From: CAISIP01 sp037968655
Lineage (GTDB): Bacteria > Pseudomonadota > Gammaproteobacteria > Burkholderiales > Burkholderiaceae_C
Direction of reading: 5' to 3'
DNA length: 64,000 bases
Assembly: GCA_037968655.1 (NCBI GenBank)
Contig: JBBKVW010000068.1
Location: 1-64,000, forward strand
Part shown: positions 1 to 8,075 of the stretch, piece by piece
Numbering within the stretch: the first letter of the stretch is position 1
How the letters are laid out: every line of letters starts with the position of its first letter
Made by a program: the position numbers and the translations under genes
The notes under the pieces: model-generated
What the model was told of the DNA's origin: nothing
Seen by the model: only the letters and a program-made list of their open reading frames with translations
Database searches by the model: none

Positions 1-721
1 GATCAAGTCGGCGCTGATGTATCCGATTACCGTGCTGGTCGTGGCATTTGTCGTGGTGGCGGTCATCATGATTTTCGTGATTCCGGCTTTCAAGGAAGTG
101 TTTTCGAATTTCGGTGGCGAACTGCCGCTGCCGACACTTATCGTCATTGCGATGAGCGAGTTTTTCGTCGAGTACTGGTACCTGATCTTTGGCGGGCTCT
201 TTGGCGGCGTGTACTTTTTCATGGAGGCGTGGAAACGCAATGAAAAGATGCAGAACATCATGGACCGCCTGCTGTTGAAACTCCCGATTTTTGGTGTCCT
301 GGTCGAGAAATCGTGTATCGCTCGCTGGACCAGAACCTTGTCGACGATGTTTGCTGCCGGCGTGCCATTGGTGGAGGCCCTTGACTCGGTGGGCGGTGCA
401 TCCGGCAACTCGGTGTTCGAGCGCGCAACGGTCAAGATCCAACAGGAAGTCTCGACCGGCACAGCACTGACGGTGGCCATGACCAATGCCAGTCTGTTCC
501 CGTCCATGGTGCTGCAAATGTGTGCGATCGGCGAAGAGTCCGGATCAATCGACCACATGTTGGGCAAGGCCGCAGACTTCTACGAGGCCGAGGTCGACGA
601 CATGGTTGCGGGCATTTCCAGTCTGATGGAGCCCATCATCATCGTGATCCTGGGTACCGTGATTGGCGGTATCGTAGTGGCCATGTACCTGCCAATCTTC
701 AAGCTCGGTGCCGTGGTCTGA
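1..721 (+). CDS. pilC: Type IV pilus inner-membrane platform protein PilC, 5' truncated
   Basis: C-terminal part (about 239 residues) of a GspF/PilC-family platform protein. It sits in the inner membrane and works with the PilB/PilT ATPases to assemble and retract type IV pili. The reading frame is open from the first base of the window, so the true start lies upstream. A hydrophobic segment near the beginning, a second around residues 55-70 and a third at the C-terminus (VILGTVIGGIVVAMYLP) fit the second half of the family. The cytoplasmic T2SSF repeat has the typical RWTRTLSTMFAAGVPLVEAL stretch and an 'IGEESG' motif. pilD normally follows directly; here a TRAP transporter cassette on the other strand lies between them. 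Confidence 0.93.
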   Translation, partial: IKSALMYPITVLVVAFVVVAVIMIFVIPAFKEVFSNFGGELPLPTLIVIAMSEFFVEYWYLIFGGLFGGVYFFMEAWKRNEKMQNIMDRLLLKLPIFGVLVEKSCIARWTRTLSTMFAAGVPLVEALDSVGGASGNSVFERATVKIQQEVSTGTALTVAMTNASLFPSMVLQMCAIGEESGSIDHMLGKAADFYEAEVDDMVAGISSLMEPIIIVILGTVIGGIVVAMYLPIFKLGAVV

Positions 722-734
722 CCTTGCTTCGTTG

Positions 735-753
735 TCAGGCGGTCAGCGCCTGA
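735..753. terminator. Perfect stem-loop between convergent pilC and dctM
   Basis: A 7-bp perfect stem (TCAGGCG / CGCCTGA) with the 5-nt loop GTCAG lies 14 bases after the pilC stop codon. There is no clear U-tract on either strand. It could act as a weak bidirectional terminator or an mRNA-end stabiliser for the convergent pair, but this is inferred from position and structure only. Confidence 0.4.
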
Positions 754-869
754 AGTCTCACAGGGCGACTCAGCGCTGATTCGCGACGCTACGCAACACG
801 GGCGCTGACCCGAATGCCGAAATGATGTCAGCATTGGCATCAAAACCGACAATCATCAGACGCTTACTG

Positions 870-2186
870 CTAGAGACGCAGCACGAACAAGGTGATGCTG
901 GGAAACAGCACCAAAACCACGACCCGCACCAGGTCACTTGCTACGAATGGCATCACGCCGCGATAAGTGTCTCGAATCGAGATGTCGGGCGCCATGGACT
1001 GAATCACAAACAAGTTCATGCCAACCGGCGGCGTTATCAGTCCAACCTCCACGACGATCAGCACCAACACGCCAAACCAGATTGCTGCATCTTCCGGCGA
1101 CAAGCCGAAATCCAGGCCGGCAAACATTGGAAAGAAGATCGGTATGGTCAGCAGGATCATGGACAAGGAATCCATCACACAACCAAAGACCAAATAGAAC
1201 ACGAGGATCGCGCACAGCACGGTATAGGGCCCGAACCCTTGCCCGCCGACCCAGGCAGCCATTTCCTGAGGCAGCTGCGACAGGGCTAGGAAGGTGTTGT
1301 AGGCAGACGCTCCCAGCACAATCATGAACACCATGGCGGTTCCGACCGCTGTAGCTTCGAGAGCCTCGCGCAACCCGGTGCTATCCAGTCCGCCGCGCTG
1401 CCAGGCCAGCAGACCCGTTGCGAACGCCCCTACTGCGGCGCCTTCGGTAGGCGTAAAGATACCGCCGTAGATTCCTCCGATGACAACCACAAATATCAGC
1501 AGCACCGGCCATACCGCGCCAACGGCCTGCCAGCGCTGGGGCCAGGGCATGGGGTCCAAATTGCCAGCAAGTTTGGGATTAATGCGCACCGAAATGTTGA
1601 TCACGGCCATGTAGCCCAGCGCAGCCAGGATGCCTGGCACAAAGGCGGCGGCAAACATCTTGGCGATGTTTTGTTCGGCCAGGATGGCGTAGATCACCAG
1701 CACGATGGACGGCGGAATCAGGATCCCCAGCGTGCCACCCGCAGCCAGCGCCCCACTGGCCAGGCTGTTGGCGTAACCAGCGCGTTTGAGTTCAGGAAGA
1801 GCGACCTGGCCCATAGTGGCCGCAGTTGCCAGTGATGAGCCGCAGATCGAGCCAAAACCAGCGCAAGCGCCAATGGCAGCCATGCCGACGCCACCGCGCT
1901 TGTGACCCAGGAACGCCTCGGCCGCCTTGAACAAGGCCTTGGACATGCCACCCAGGGAGGCAAATTGCCCCATCAGCAGGAACAGCGGCACAACCGACAA
2001 GGATCCATTGGAAAACCCGCCATAGGCCATGGTTTTCATCTGGTTGAGCAGCGGCGGCGCACTGCCGTAGACCAGCCAGGAACCAATCAGACCGAGTGCC
2101 AGCATCGACAGGCCAATGGGAACCCGCACGAATATCAGCGCCAGCAGCACGGGAAACGACCATGCAGCGAGTTGCAGCGAATCCAT
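870..2186 (-). CDS. dctM: TRAP transporter large permease (DctM family)
   Basis: About 438 residues and very hydrophobic, with many predicted membrane segments, as expected for the large subunit of a tripartite ATP-independent periplasmic transporter. DctM forms the sodium-coupled transport channel in the inner membrane. Family-like features include the N-terminal 'RVPIGLSML' and glycine-rich stretches such as GACAGFGSICGSSLATAATM and AAGGTLGILIPPS. The frame is open further upstream, but the ATG at 2186 is chosen because it overlaps the dctQ stop by one base (TGATG), typical of translational coupling, and gives the usual length. The order dctP-dctQ-dctM is standard. The substrate cannot be told from the sequence. 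Confidence 0.92.
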   Translation of the reverse strand: MDSLQLAAWSFPVLLALIFVRVPIGLSMLALGLIGSWLVYGSAPPLLNQMKTMAYGGFSNGSLSVVPLFLLMGQFASLGGMSKALFKAAEAFLGHKRGGVGMAAIGACAGFGSICGSSLATAATMGQVALPELKRAGYANSLASGALAAGGTLGILIPPSIVLVIYAILAEQNIAKMFAAAFVPGILAALGYMAVINISVRINPKLAGNLDPMPWPQRWQAVGAVWPVLLIFVVVIGGIYGGIFTPTEGAAVGAFATGLLAWQRGGLDSTGLREALEATAVGTAMVFMIVLGASAYNTFLALSQLPQEMAAWVGGQGFGPYTVLCAILVFYLVFGCVMDSLSMILLTIPIFFPMFAGLDFGLSPEDAAIWFGVLVLIVVEVGLITPPVGMNLFVIQSMAPDISIRDTYRGVMPFVASDLVRVVVLVLFPSITLFVLRL

Positions 2187-2704
2187 CAGTGCGCCCCGGT
2201 AGATGCGGTGAATCCGGGCGGCGGCGCGGCAAGACCCACGTCCTCCAGCAACCGCCACAAGTAGATGACGCAACCGATTACGGCCGGAACAAACGACACA
2301 GCATAGCCCCACCACACCGGCATCTGGAGTATGAAGCTCACCTCGCCATTGCCGTAGTAGTCCTGCAGTGCCAGACCCATGCGCCAGACTAGCAGCAGCC
2401 AGACGACAAGCATCAGGGTGTCGGTGCCGACCTGGAGCAAGCGCTGCAGGCCAACTGGATACGCCTTCCAGAACAGGTCAACCATGGCATGCCCGCTCTT
2501 GAGGTGGGTCCAGGGCAGGAAGCAGAAAACCGCCAACGCGGTGCCCGCTTCGACCAATTCGAAATCGCCAGGGACCGGGGCCAGACCAAAGCCGCTGAGG
2601 GCGCGGCCAGCGATGCTGAAAACGCTCATCACCGCGATGGCGCTGAGCACAAAGCCACCGAACCAGGCCAGGACCTGGCTCGTCTTATAGATGAATCTAC
2701 CCAT
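2186..2704 (-). CDS. dctQ: TRAP transporter small permease (DctQ family)
   Basis: About 172 residues with four hydrophobic segments, matching the DctQ small membrane subunit that joins the periplasmic binding protein to the large permease. The segment FCFLPWTHLKSGHAMVDLF is typical of the family. A TTG codon at 2722 would extend the protein by six residues; the ATG at 2704 is preferred because the protein then begins directly with the amphipathic lead-in to the first membrane helix. It lies 24 bases after dctP and overlaps dctM by one base, so the three genes form an operon. Confidence 0.88.
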   Translation of the reverse strand: MGRFIYKTSQVLAWFGGFVLSAIAVMSVFSIAGRALSGFGLAPVPGDFELVEAGTALAVFCFLPWTHLKSGHAMVDLFWKAYPVGLQRLLQVGTDTLMLVVWLLLVWRMGLALQDYYGNGEVSFILQMPVWWGYAVSFVPAVIGCVIYLWRLLEDVGLAAPPPGFTASTGAH

Positions 2705-2728
2705 GATGTGACTCGGCGCCAAGCGGGT

Positions 2729-3757
2729 TCATTTCTTGTCGTACTTGACGAGCAGCGCAGCCGCATCGGCGGCCAACTTTGGACCGTCCAGACCCTTCTC
2801 AGCCACTTGCTGGTACCAGATGGCGCGCACGCTGGCTGCGGCACGCTCCCAGCGCTGGGTTTCCATGGCGTCCAGCGAGATGATCTTGTTACCGGCCTTG
2901 ACCACGGCGGCGCGGCCTGTGACATCGCCCTGATCCATCGCCCTGCCAAACAACGCGGCAGTTTCGGCACCGCTGTTCTTGTCGATCACCTTTTTCAGGT
3001 CGGCTGGCAGTTTTTCGTATGCCGCCTTGTTCATGGCAATCGCAAAGGTCAGGGTGTACAAGCCCTTCTCACCAGCAAAAGTGGTGTGATTCTTCACAAT
3101 CTGTTCCACTTTGAGCGACGGCACGACCTCGAACGGGATAGTCGTCGCGTTGATCACGCCCTTGGACATGGCTTCACCAATCGACGTCACAGGCATACCC
3201 ACCGGCGTAGCGCCGAGTTGCTCCAGCATGGTGTTGACAACGCGCGAGCCACCACGCACCTTCATGCCCTTGAGATCTTCCAGTTTGGTGATCGGGTCCT
3301 TGCTGTGGAACAGGCCCGGACCATGCACGTGCACCGCGATCAGCTTGACGTCCTTGAACTCGTCCATCGCGTATTTCTCGACAAACTCCTGGAATGCACG
3401 CGAACCCGATTCGGCCTTGCCCACCGTGAATGGCAGTTCAAAGGACTCGGTCTTCGGGAAGCGACCCGGCGTAAACCCGAGCACGGCCCAGACGACATCG
3501 GCCACCCCGTCCTTGGCCTGGTCATAGAGCTCTGGCGGCTTGCCGCCAAGTTGCATGGCCGCGAAATTCTGAAACTTGATGCGGCCGCCGCTTTCCTTCT
3601 CGATCTTGGCAATCCACGGCTCGATGGCGAGCTTCGGTACATTGGCCTGTGGTGGCAAAAACTGGTGGAAGCGCAAAGTCACTTCGGCCGCGAAGGCTGC
3701 GGGCGCCGCGATGGCCAGCGCCAGGGCGCCAAGCAAAAATTTGAAACGAAACTTCAT
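2729..3757 (-). CDS. dctP: TRAP transporter periplasmic substrate-binding protein (DctP family)
   Basis: 342 residues with a clear Sec signal peptide (KFRFKFLLGALALAIAAPAAFA, cleavage near residue 23). The mature part begins EVTLRFHQFLPP, as in DctP-type binding proteins. The segment KGMKVRGGSRVVNTMLEQLG around residues 165-184 contains the arginine that in characterised family members binds the carboxylate of the ligand, so an organic acid is a reasonable but unproven substrate. The start has a good Shine-Dalgarno sequence (GAGGAG, seven bases upstream). It is the first gene of dctPQM. No regulator or sensor is adjacent. Confidence 0.92.
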   Translation of the reverse strand: MKFRFKFLLGALALAIAAPAAFAAEVTLRFHQFLPPQANVPKLAIEPWIAKIEKESGGRIKFQNFAAMQLGGKPPELYDQAKDGVADVVWAVLGFTPGRFPKTESFELPFTVGKAESGSRAFQEFVEKYAMDEFKDVKLIAVHVHGPGLFHSKDPITKLEDLKGMKVRGGSRVVNTMLEQLGATPVGMPVTSIGEAMSKGVINATTIPFEVVPSLKVEQIVKNHTTFAGEKGLYTLTFAIAMNKAAYEKLPADLKKVIDKNSGAETAALFGRAMDQGDVTGRAAVVKAGNKIISLDAMETQRWERAAASVRAIWYQQVAEKGLDGPKLAADAAALLVKYDKK

Positions 3758-4106
3758 GGGGGTCTCCTCTGCAGTGAAAAATCAGGCGGCCTCTTGTACG
3801 AATACTGAACCTGCTGATGGGCTGCCCAGGGCCCAGTGTAAAGACTGGCAGACGTCGCTCCACCTGTGCCACGCAACAATGGTGACGCGACCACATACCC
3901 ATGCTCGGATCAGTTCACCGGCCGAACAACGGTCAATTGTCCGTCTGGCCGACACGCCGCCCGCAGGTTTTCTGGCAATGTGCCGAAGGTATAGTGTGCG
4001 GGCCGCCAATGCCAGGCATGCGCGTGACGCCGGACACACGGCGATCCGAGTCGCGCCAATCCGGCAGCTTCTTTACAAGTAGTTGATTCATAGGGAACAT
4101 GACACC
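3758..4106. promoter_or_regulatory. Divergent intergenic region between dctP and pilD
   Basis: 349 bases without a convincing gene. It must carry the promoter for dctPQM on the minus strand and possibly one for pilD on the plus strand. A TATAGT -10-like hexamer at 3990-3995 (+) has no good -35 box. The most notable element is an imperfect palindrome at 3929-3944, listed separately. I see no tRNA, small RNA or recognisable riboswitch. Confidence 0.6.
3929..3944. promoter_or_regulatory. Operator-like palindrome upstream of the TRAP operon
   Basis: ACGGTCAATTGTCCGT is a 16-bp imperfect palindrome (14 of 16 positions symmetric) with a CAATTG core and ACGG/CCGT arms. It is about 170 bases upstream of dctP and of pilD. 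Its form suits a dimeric repressor or activator, but no regulator gene is adjacent and no family can be assigned. Confidence 0.3.
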
Positions 4107-4991
4107 ATGCAATCCTGGCTCCTGATCTCACCCAGTGTTGACGCCGCCTTGTTCGGCATGCTGGGAATGCTGGTTGGCAGCTTTCTCAATGTCGTCATCT
4201 ACCGTGTGCCCAAGATGCTGGAGGCGGAATGGGCCGCCAACTGCGCTGAACTGGCTGGCACCGAGGTGGCAGACACTCCGCCCTTCAATCTGGCCCGGCC
4301 GCGCTCGCGCTGCCAAAAGTGCGGTCACGAGATTCGCTGGTACGAGAACATTCCGGTCCTGAGCTTTCTGGCATTGCGTGGTCGTTGCTCCCAGTGCAAG
4401 ACCAGCATCGGCGTGCGCTATCCATTGGTCGAACTGGCGACCGGCCTTGTCTTTGCCGTCCTTGGAACGATCTACGGTCTGAATCCTGCCGGGATGGCCT
4501 GGACTGCATTGGCCTGCCTGTTGATTGCACAGTTCTTCATCGACTTTGACACCCAGTTACTGCCCGATGATCTGAACTACCTGATTCTGTGGTTGGGCCT
4601 GATCGCCACCGCCATGGGATGGACCGGGATATCGCTTTCGTCGTCGGTATGGGGCGCAGTTTTTGGTTATCTGAGTTTGTGGTCCGTCTATCAGGTGCAC
4701 TATCGTCTGACCGGCAAACAGGGCATGGGACACGGTGACTTCAAGTTGCTAGCAGGGCTCGGTGCATGGTTCGGCGCCGAGTATCTGGTCGCCATGATCC
4801 TGTTGTCCTCGGTCGTGGGTTCCATCATAGGAGGCACGCTGTTGTTGGTAGGCAGACTGGCCAATCGCGACATCCCGATTCCGTTCGGACCGTTCCTGGC
4901 CGGTGCAGGCATGCTTGCCATGCTGGCGGGGCCGGGCCGACTCGAAAGCCTGATTCCATTCGCGTTTCCGTTTTCGCACCTGGCCCGGTGA
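4107..4991 (+). CDS. pilD: Type IV prepilin peptidase / N-methyltransferase PilD
   Basis: 294 residues. The inner-membrane aspartic protease cleaves the leader of prepilins and methylates the new N-terminus. Visible features: the N-terminal GSFLNVVIYRVP motif; a zinc-type four-cysteine domain with two CxxC pairs (CQKC about residue 70 and CSQC about residue 97); and the two catalytic aspartates in FIDFDTQLLPDDL and GHGDFKLLAGLG. Six to eight membrane helices are apparent. The ATG at 4107 is chosen because MQSWLL leads straight into the first helix; a TTG at 4083 would add eight residues. coaE follows after four bases. Confidence 0.95.
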   Translation: MQSWLLISPSVDAALFGMLGMLVGSFLNVVIYRVPKMLEAEWAANCAELAGTEVADTPPFNLARPRSRCQKCGHEIRWYENIPVLSFLALRGRCSQCKTSIGVRYPLVELATGLVFAVLGTIYGLNPAGMAWTALACLLIAQFFIDFDTQLLPDDLNYLILWLGLIATAMGWTGISLSSSVWGAVFGYLSLWSVYQVHYRLTGKQGMGHGDFKLLAGLGAWFGAEYLVAMILLSSVVGSIIGGTLLLVGRLANRDIPIPFGPFLAGAGMLAMLAGPGRLESLIPFAFPFSHLAR

Positions 4992-4995
4992 ACCG

Positions 4996-5595
4996 ATGCT
5001 GCGACTGGGTTTGACCGGAGGAATTGGCAGCGGGAAGAGTACGGTAGCAGGCTGCTTCAGTGCGCTAGGTGCGGTCGTGATTGATGCCGATGCCATCTCG
5101 CGCCAGGTGACCGCTTGTGGTGGTCTGGCAATCGGTCAGATCGCCGAAGCTTTCGGTACGGATTTCATTGCAGCGGACGGAGCCCTGGACCGCAACAAAA
5201 TGCGCAGCGCCAGTTTCTCGAACCCACAGGTGCGCTCCAGGCTCGAGGCCATCATCCATCCCCTCGTGGCTCAGGAATCGTTGCGGCTGGAGACGATGGC
5301 CGCCAAGTCCAGCGCTCGTTGTATCGTGTTCGATATTCCGCTACTGGTTGAATCTGGACGCTGGCGCCAACGGGTCGACCAGGTCCTCGTAGTCGATTGC
5401 CCTGTCGAAACGCAGGTTGAGCGGGTCATGGCCCGTAACGCCCTGGCGCGCGATGAAATCGGCAAGATCATTGCCAGCCAGGCTCCGCGCCTGCGTCGCC
5501 TGCGCGCGGCCGACATCGTTATTTTCAATTCGGGAGTCTCCAAGGAGCAAGTCGCCCGCGCTGTCGAGCAGATCGCCATTCGCTTCGGGCTATGA
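4996..5595 (+). CDS. coaE: Dephospho-CoA kinase
   Basis: 199 residues. Catalyses the last step of coenzyme A synthesis, ATP-dependent phosphorylation of the ribose 3'-hydroxyl of dephospho-CoA, in the cytosol. The P-loop GGIGSGKST is at residues 8-16, followed by the family motif VIDADAISRQV. Further on are HPLVAQESLR, the FDIPLLVESGRW block and a CoA-binding lid region with RVMARNALARDEI. The pilD-coaE-zapD-yacG order is common in beta- and gammaproteobacteria. Confidence 0.96.
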   Translation: MLRLGLTGGIGSGKSTVAGCFSALGAVVIDADAISRQVTACGGLAIGQIAEAFGTDFIAADGALDRNKMRSASFSNPQVRSRLEAIIHPLVAQESLRLETMAAKSSARCIVFDIPLLVESGRWRQRVDQVLVVDCPVETQVERVMARNALARDEIGKIIASQAPRLRRLRAADIVIFNSGVSKEQVARAVEQIAIRFGL

Positions 5596-5617
5596 TCGCT
5601 GGAACGGAAATACCAGT

Positions 5618-6373
5618 GTGATCCTGTACGAATACCCTTTCAACGAGCGCATCCGAACCTACCTGCGCATCGAGCATTTGTTCCGTCGCCTGAAGGAACT
5701 TGTGTTCCGGGACCATCCGCTCGACCACCACTACGCGCTGGCGACCATTTTCGAGGTGATGGATGTCGGCGCTCGCGCCGACCTCAAATCAGACCTGCTG
5801 AAGGACCTTGAAAGGCAGAGGCAGTCGCTCAATGGCTACCGCGGCAACCCGGCCATTTCAGAGCGCGCTCTGGAAGGCATCATGGCGCAAATCGACCAGT
5901 GCTATTCGAGCCTTGGCAGCGTGCAGGGCAAGGCCGGTCATGCGCTGACCGAGAACGACTGGCTGATGAGTATTCGCAGCCGTGTCGGAATTCCGGGCGG
6001 GACCTGCGAATTCGATCTACCGGCCTACTATGCCTGGCAGCAACAATCCGGGGAGGTTCGGCGCGCCGACCTGCACCGCTGGGCGTCCACGCTAGCGCCA
6101 TTGGCCGAATCAGTGACGCTGGTTCTCAAATTGCTGCGCGAATCGGGTGTAGCGCAAAAAGTCATCGCCGTTGCTGGGCAATTCCAGCAGAACCTGCCGC
6201 AGGGCAAGACGTTCCAGTTGCTGCGGCTGTCGCTCGACCCGGAACTGCGCATCGTTCCCGAGATCAGCGGAAACCGCTTGATCGTGTCCATCCGATGCAT
6301 GCGGCAGGAGGCCGACAACCGCCTGCATGCCATCAGCGACGACTGCGCATTCGATTTGACAATTTGCTCATGA
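5618..6373 (+). CDS. zapD: Cell division protein ZapD (YacF), GTG start
   Basis: 251 residues, the usual length. ZapD crosslinks FtsZ filaments and supports the Z-ring. The N-terminus (I)LYEYPFNERIRTYLRIEHLF is a strong family signature. The GTG at 5618 is chosen because it places this signature at residue 1 and has a purine-rich GGAACGGAAA stretch eight bases upstream; the open frame before it overlaps coaE. It overlaps yacG by four bases (ATGA), so the two are translationally coupled. Confidence 0.94.
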   Translation: MILYEYPFNERIRTYLRIEHLFRRLKELVFRDHPLDHHYALATIFEVMDVGARADLKSDLLKDLERQRQSLNGYRGNPAISERALEGIMAQIDQCYSSLGSVQGKAGHALTENDWLMSIRSRVGIPGGTCEFDLPAYYAWQQQSGEVRRADLHRWASTLAPLAESVTLVLKLLRESGVAQKVIAVAGQFQQNLPQGKTFQLLRLSLDPELRIVPEISGNRLIVSIRCMRQEADNRLHAISDDCAFDLTICS

Positions 6374-6630
6374 GCCGCAAACGAGCGCCTGCACCGCCGC
6401 AAGCCGAAGCTGCAACAGGGCTGCCGTGCGACGCCAACGCCACTGTGCGAATGGTCACCTGCCCCCAATGCAAGGGCGAGTCTGTATTTGCGCCGTCCAA
6501 TCCCCATCGGCCTTTTTGCAGTCAGCGCTGCAAGGATATCGACTTTGGCGCCTGGGCGGAAGAATCGTTCAGGGTGCCTGAGAACCAGGAACCGGACAGC
6601 ATGCCGGCCGAAGACCAACGTCTGCAGTAA
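6370..6630 (+). CDS. yacG: DNA gyrase inhibitor YacG, zinc-binding
   Basis: 86 residues. A small zinc-ribbon protein that in E. coli binds GyrB and inhibits gyrase. The four-cysteine site is visible as CPQC and, 16 residues later, CSQRC, with the family sequence RPFCSQRCKDIDFGAWAEE. It carries an N-terminal extension of about 28 residues before the zinc core, rich in Ala and Pro. The ATG overlaps the zapD stop (ATGA). It ends the plus-strand run; the next gene is convergent. Confidence 0.92.
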   Translation: MSRKRAPAPPQAEAATGLPCDANATVRMVTCPQCKGESVFAPSNPHRPFCSQRCKDIDFGAWAEESFRVPENQEPDSMPAEDQRLQ

Positions 6631-6684
6631 ACGGTCGAGATCGGCGCCGGCGCCTGGCACCCATGCACTGCGTGCGCGACAACA

Positions 6685-7152
6685 TCAGTGGGTTGGGCCT
6701 GCAAAGGCGCGCTCAGCCGCAAGCCAGTCAAGAACAGGTATGGTTCCCGGCAAGACGGGTGCAACACGCACTGGCAGCGCCTGCCAACTGCTGGCCTGAC
6801 CTTCGCGCATTTGCAGCGCGCCAGTCCAGTCGCTGACTTTGCAAAAGTTGAGCTGCACCAGGGCATGCGGATAGTCGACCACCGTGGAACGCCATGGCAA
6901 AACCTTTTGCACGGTGACGCCAAGCTCCTCCAGCAGTTCACGCCGCAAGGCCTGCTCGACACTTTCGCCGATCTCCAACTTGCCGCCGGGAAACTCCCAG
7001 TAGCCTGCGTAGACCTTGCCTGCCGGCCGGCTTGTCAAAAGGAAAGAATCGTCAGGGCGGATCAGAATCCCGACCGCCACATCAATCAGTGGCCGTTCGG
7101 CTCCGCCGTCGCGCGGGCACTGCGGATCGGCCCGCAATGGCGATTCACTCAC
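6685..7152 (-). CDS. Nudix hydrolase, MutT-like (8-oxo-dGTP diphosphatase type), GTG start
   Basis: 155 residues. The complete Nudix box (GX5EX7REUXEEXGU) is at about residues 56-78: GGKLEIGESVEQALRRELLE followed by ELGV. The N-terminal VAVGILIRPDDSFLLTSRP and the WEFPGGK lead-in resemble MutT enzymes that hydrolyse oxidised purine nucleotides. It starts with GTG and overlaps the DUF815 gene stop by four bases (GTGA). MutT function is likely but other Nudix substrates cannot be excluded. Confidence 0.88.
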   Translation of the reverse strand: MSESPLRADPQCPRDGGAERPLIDVAVGILIRPDDSFLLTSRPAGKVYAGYWEFPGGKLEIGESVEQALRRELLEELGVTVQKVLPWRSTVVDYPHALVQLNFCKVSDWTGALQMREGQASSWQALPVRVAPVLPGTIPVLDWLAAERAFAGPTH

Positions 7153-8024
7153 CGCGCGTCGGCCCTGCCGCTGAAATCGCGCGCGAACTGGTAGGCGACC
7201 CGACCGCTGCGCGAACCCCGCTCAAGCGCCCAGACCAGCGCGTCTGCACGTGCTGCTGCGATGTCCGACGGCGAAGCGCCAAACGATTGCAGCCATTGGG
7301 CCACGATGGTGAGGTACTCGTCCTGCGTAAAAGGATAAAAGCTGACCCACAAGCCAAAGCGTTCCGAGAGCGAAATCTTTTCCTCGACGACTTCTCCCGG
7401 ATGCACTTCGCCATCGTCGGTATGGGTGTAGGTCAAGTTCTCCTTCATGTACTCGGGCAGAAGATGGCGCCGGTTGCTGGTTGCGTACACCAGCACGTTG
7501 GCAGTTGTCTCGGCCACCGATCCATCCAGGATCGATTTGAGCGCCTTGTAGCCTGGCTCACCTTCGTCAAAGCTCAGGTCATCGCAAAAGACAATAAATT
7601 TCTCCGGGCGGTCCGACACCACGTCCACGATGTCCGGCAGGTCGACCAGATCTGTCTTGTCGACTTCAATCAGGCGCAGACCCTGCGCCGCGAACTGTTG
7701 CAGGCAGGCCTTGATCAGCGAGGACTTGCCGGTACCACGCGCGCCGGTCAGCAACACATTGTTCGCTGTCTTGCCATTGACGAACTGCTCGGTATTGCGC
7801 CGGATTTTTTCCTTCTGGATGTCGATTTCCTGCAGATGGTCGAGCCGGATCGCGCCCAGATGGCGCACCGCTTCGAGCGTGCCATGACCGGAGCTGCGCT
7901 TGCGATAACGAAATGCAAGGCCAGCGCTCCAGTCCGGAGCGGACAATGGCTGAGGCAGGACGGCCTCGATCCGGCTGATCAGCTGTTCGGCCCGCACCAT
8001 CAGGTGTTCGAATTTCTCGTTCAT
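7149..8024 (-). CDS. DUF815-family AAA+ ATPase of unknown role
   Basis: 291 residues. The Walker A motif GARGTGKSS (about residues 93-101), Walker B FIVFCDDLSFDE and a sensor region VLVYATSNRRHLLPEYM place it in the AAA+ family once called DUF815. These proteins are widespread in Proteobacteria and sit beside argJ/secA or mutT, but no role is established that I know of. The start has a GGAG Shine-Dalgarno eight bases upstream. It is downstream of argJ (51-base gap) and coupled to the Nudix gene by a 4-base overlap. Confidence 0.9.
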   Translation of the reverse strand: MNEKFEHLMVRAEQLISRIEAVLPQPLSAPDWSAGLAFRYRKRSSGHGTLEAVRHLGAIRLDHLQEIDIQKEKIRRNTEQFVNGKTANNVLLTGARGTGKSSLIKACLQQFAAQGLRLIEVDKTDLVDLPDIVDVVSDRPEKFIVFCDDLSFDEGEPGYKALKSILDGSVAETTANVLVYATSNRRHLLPEYMKENLTYTHTDDGEVHPGEVVEEKISLSERFGLWVSFYPFTQDEYLTIVAQWLQSFGASPSDIAAARADALVWALERGSRSGRVAYQFARDFSGRADAR

Positions 8025-8075
8025 GCAAAGGCTCCGCGTGCGATCACCTGTCCAGGCTGCCCGAGCTGTCCAGGT

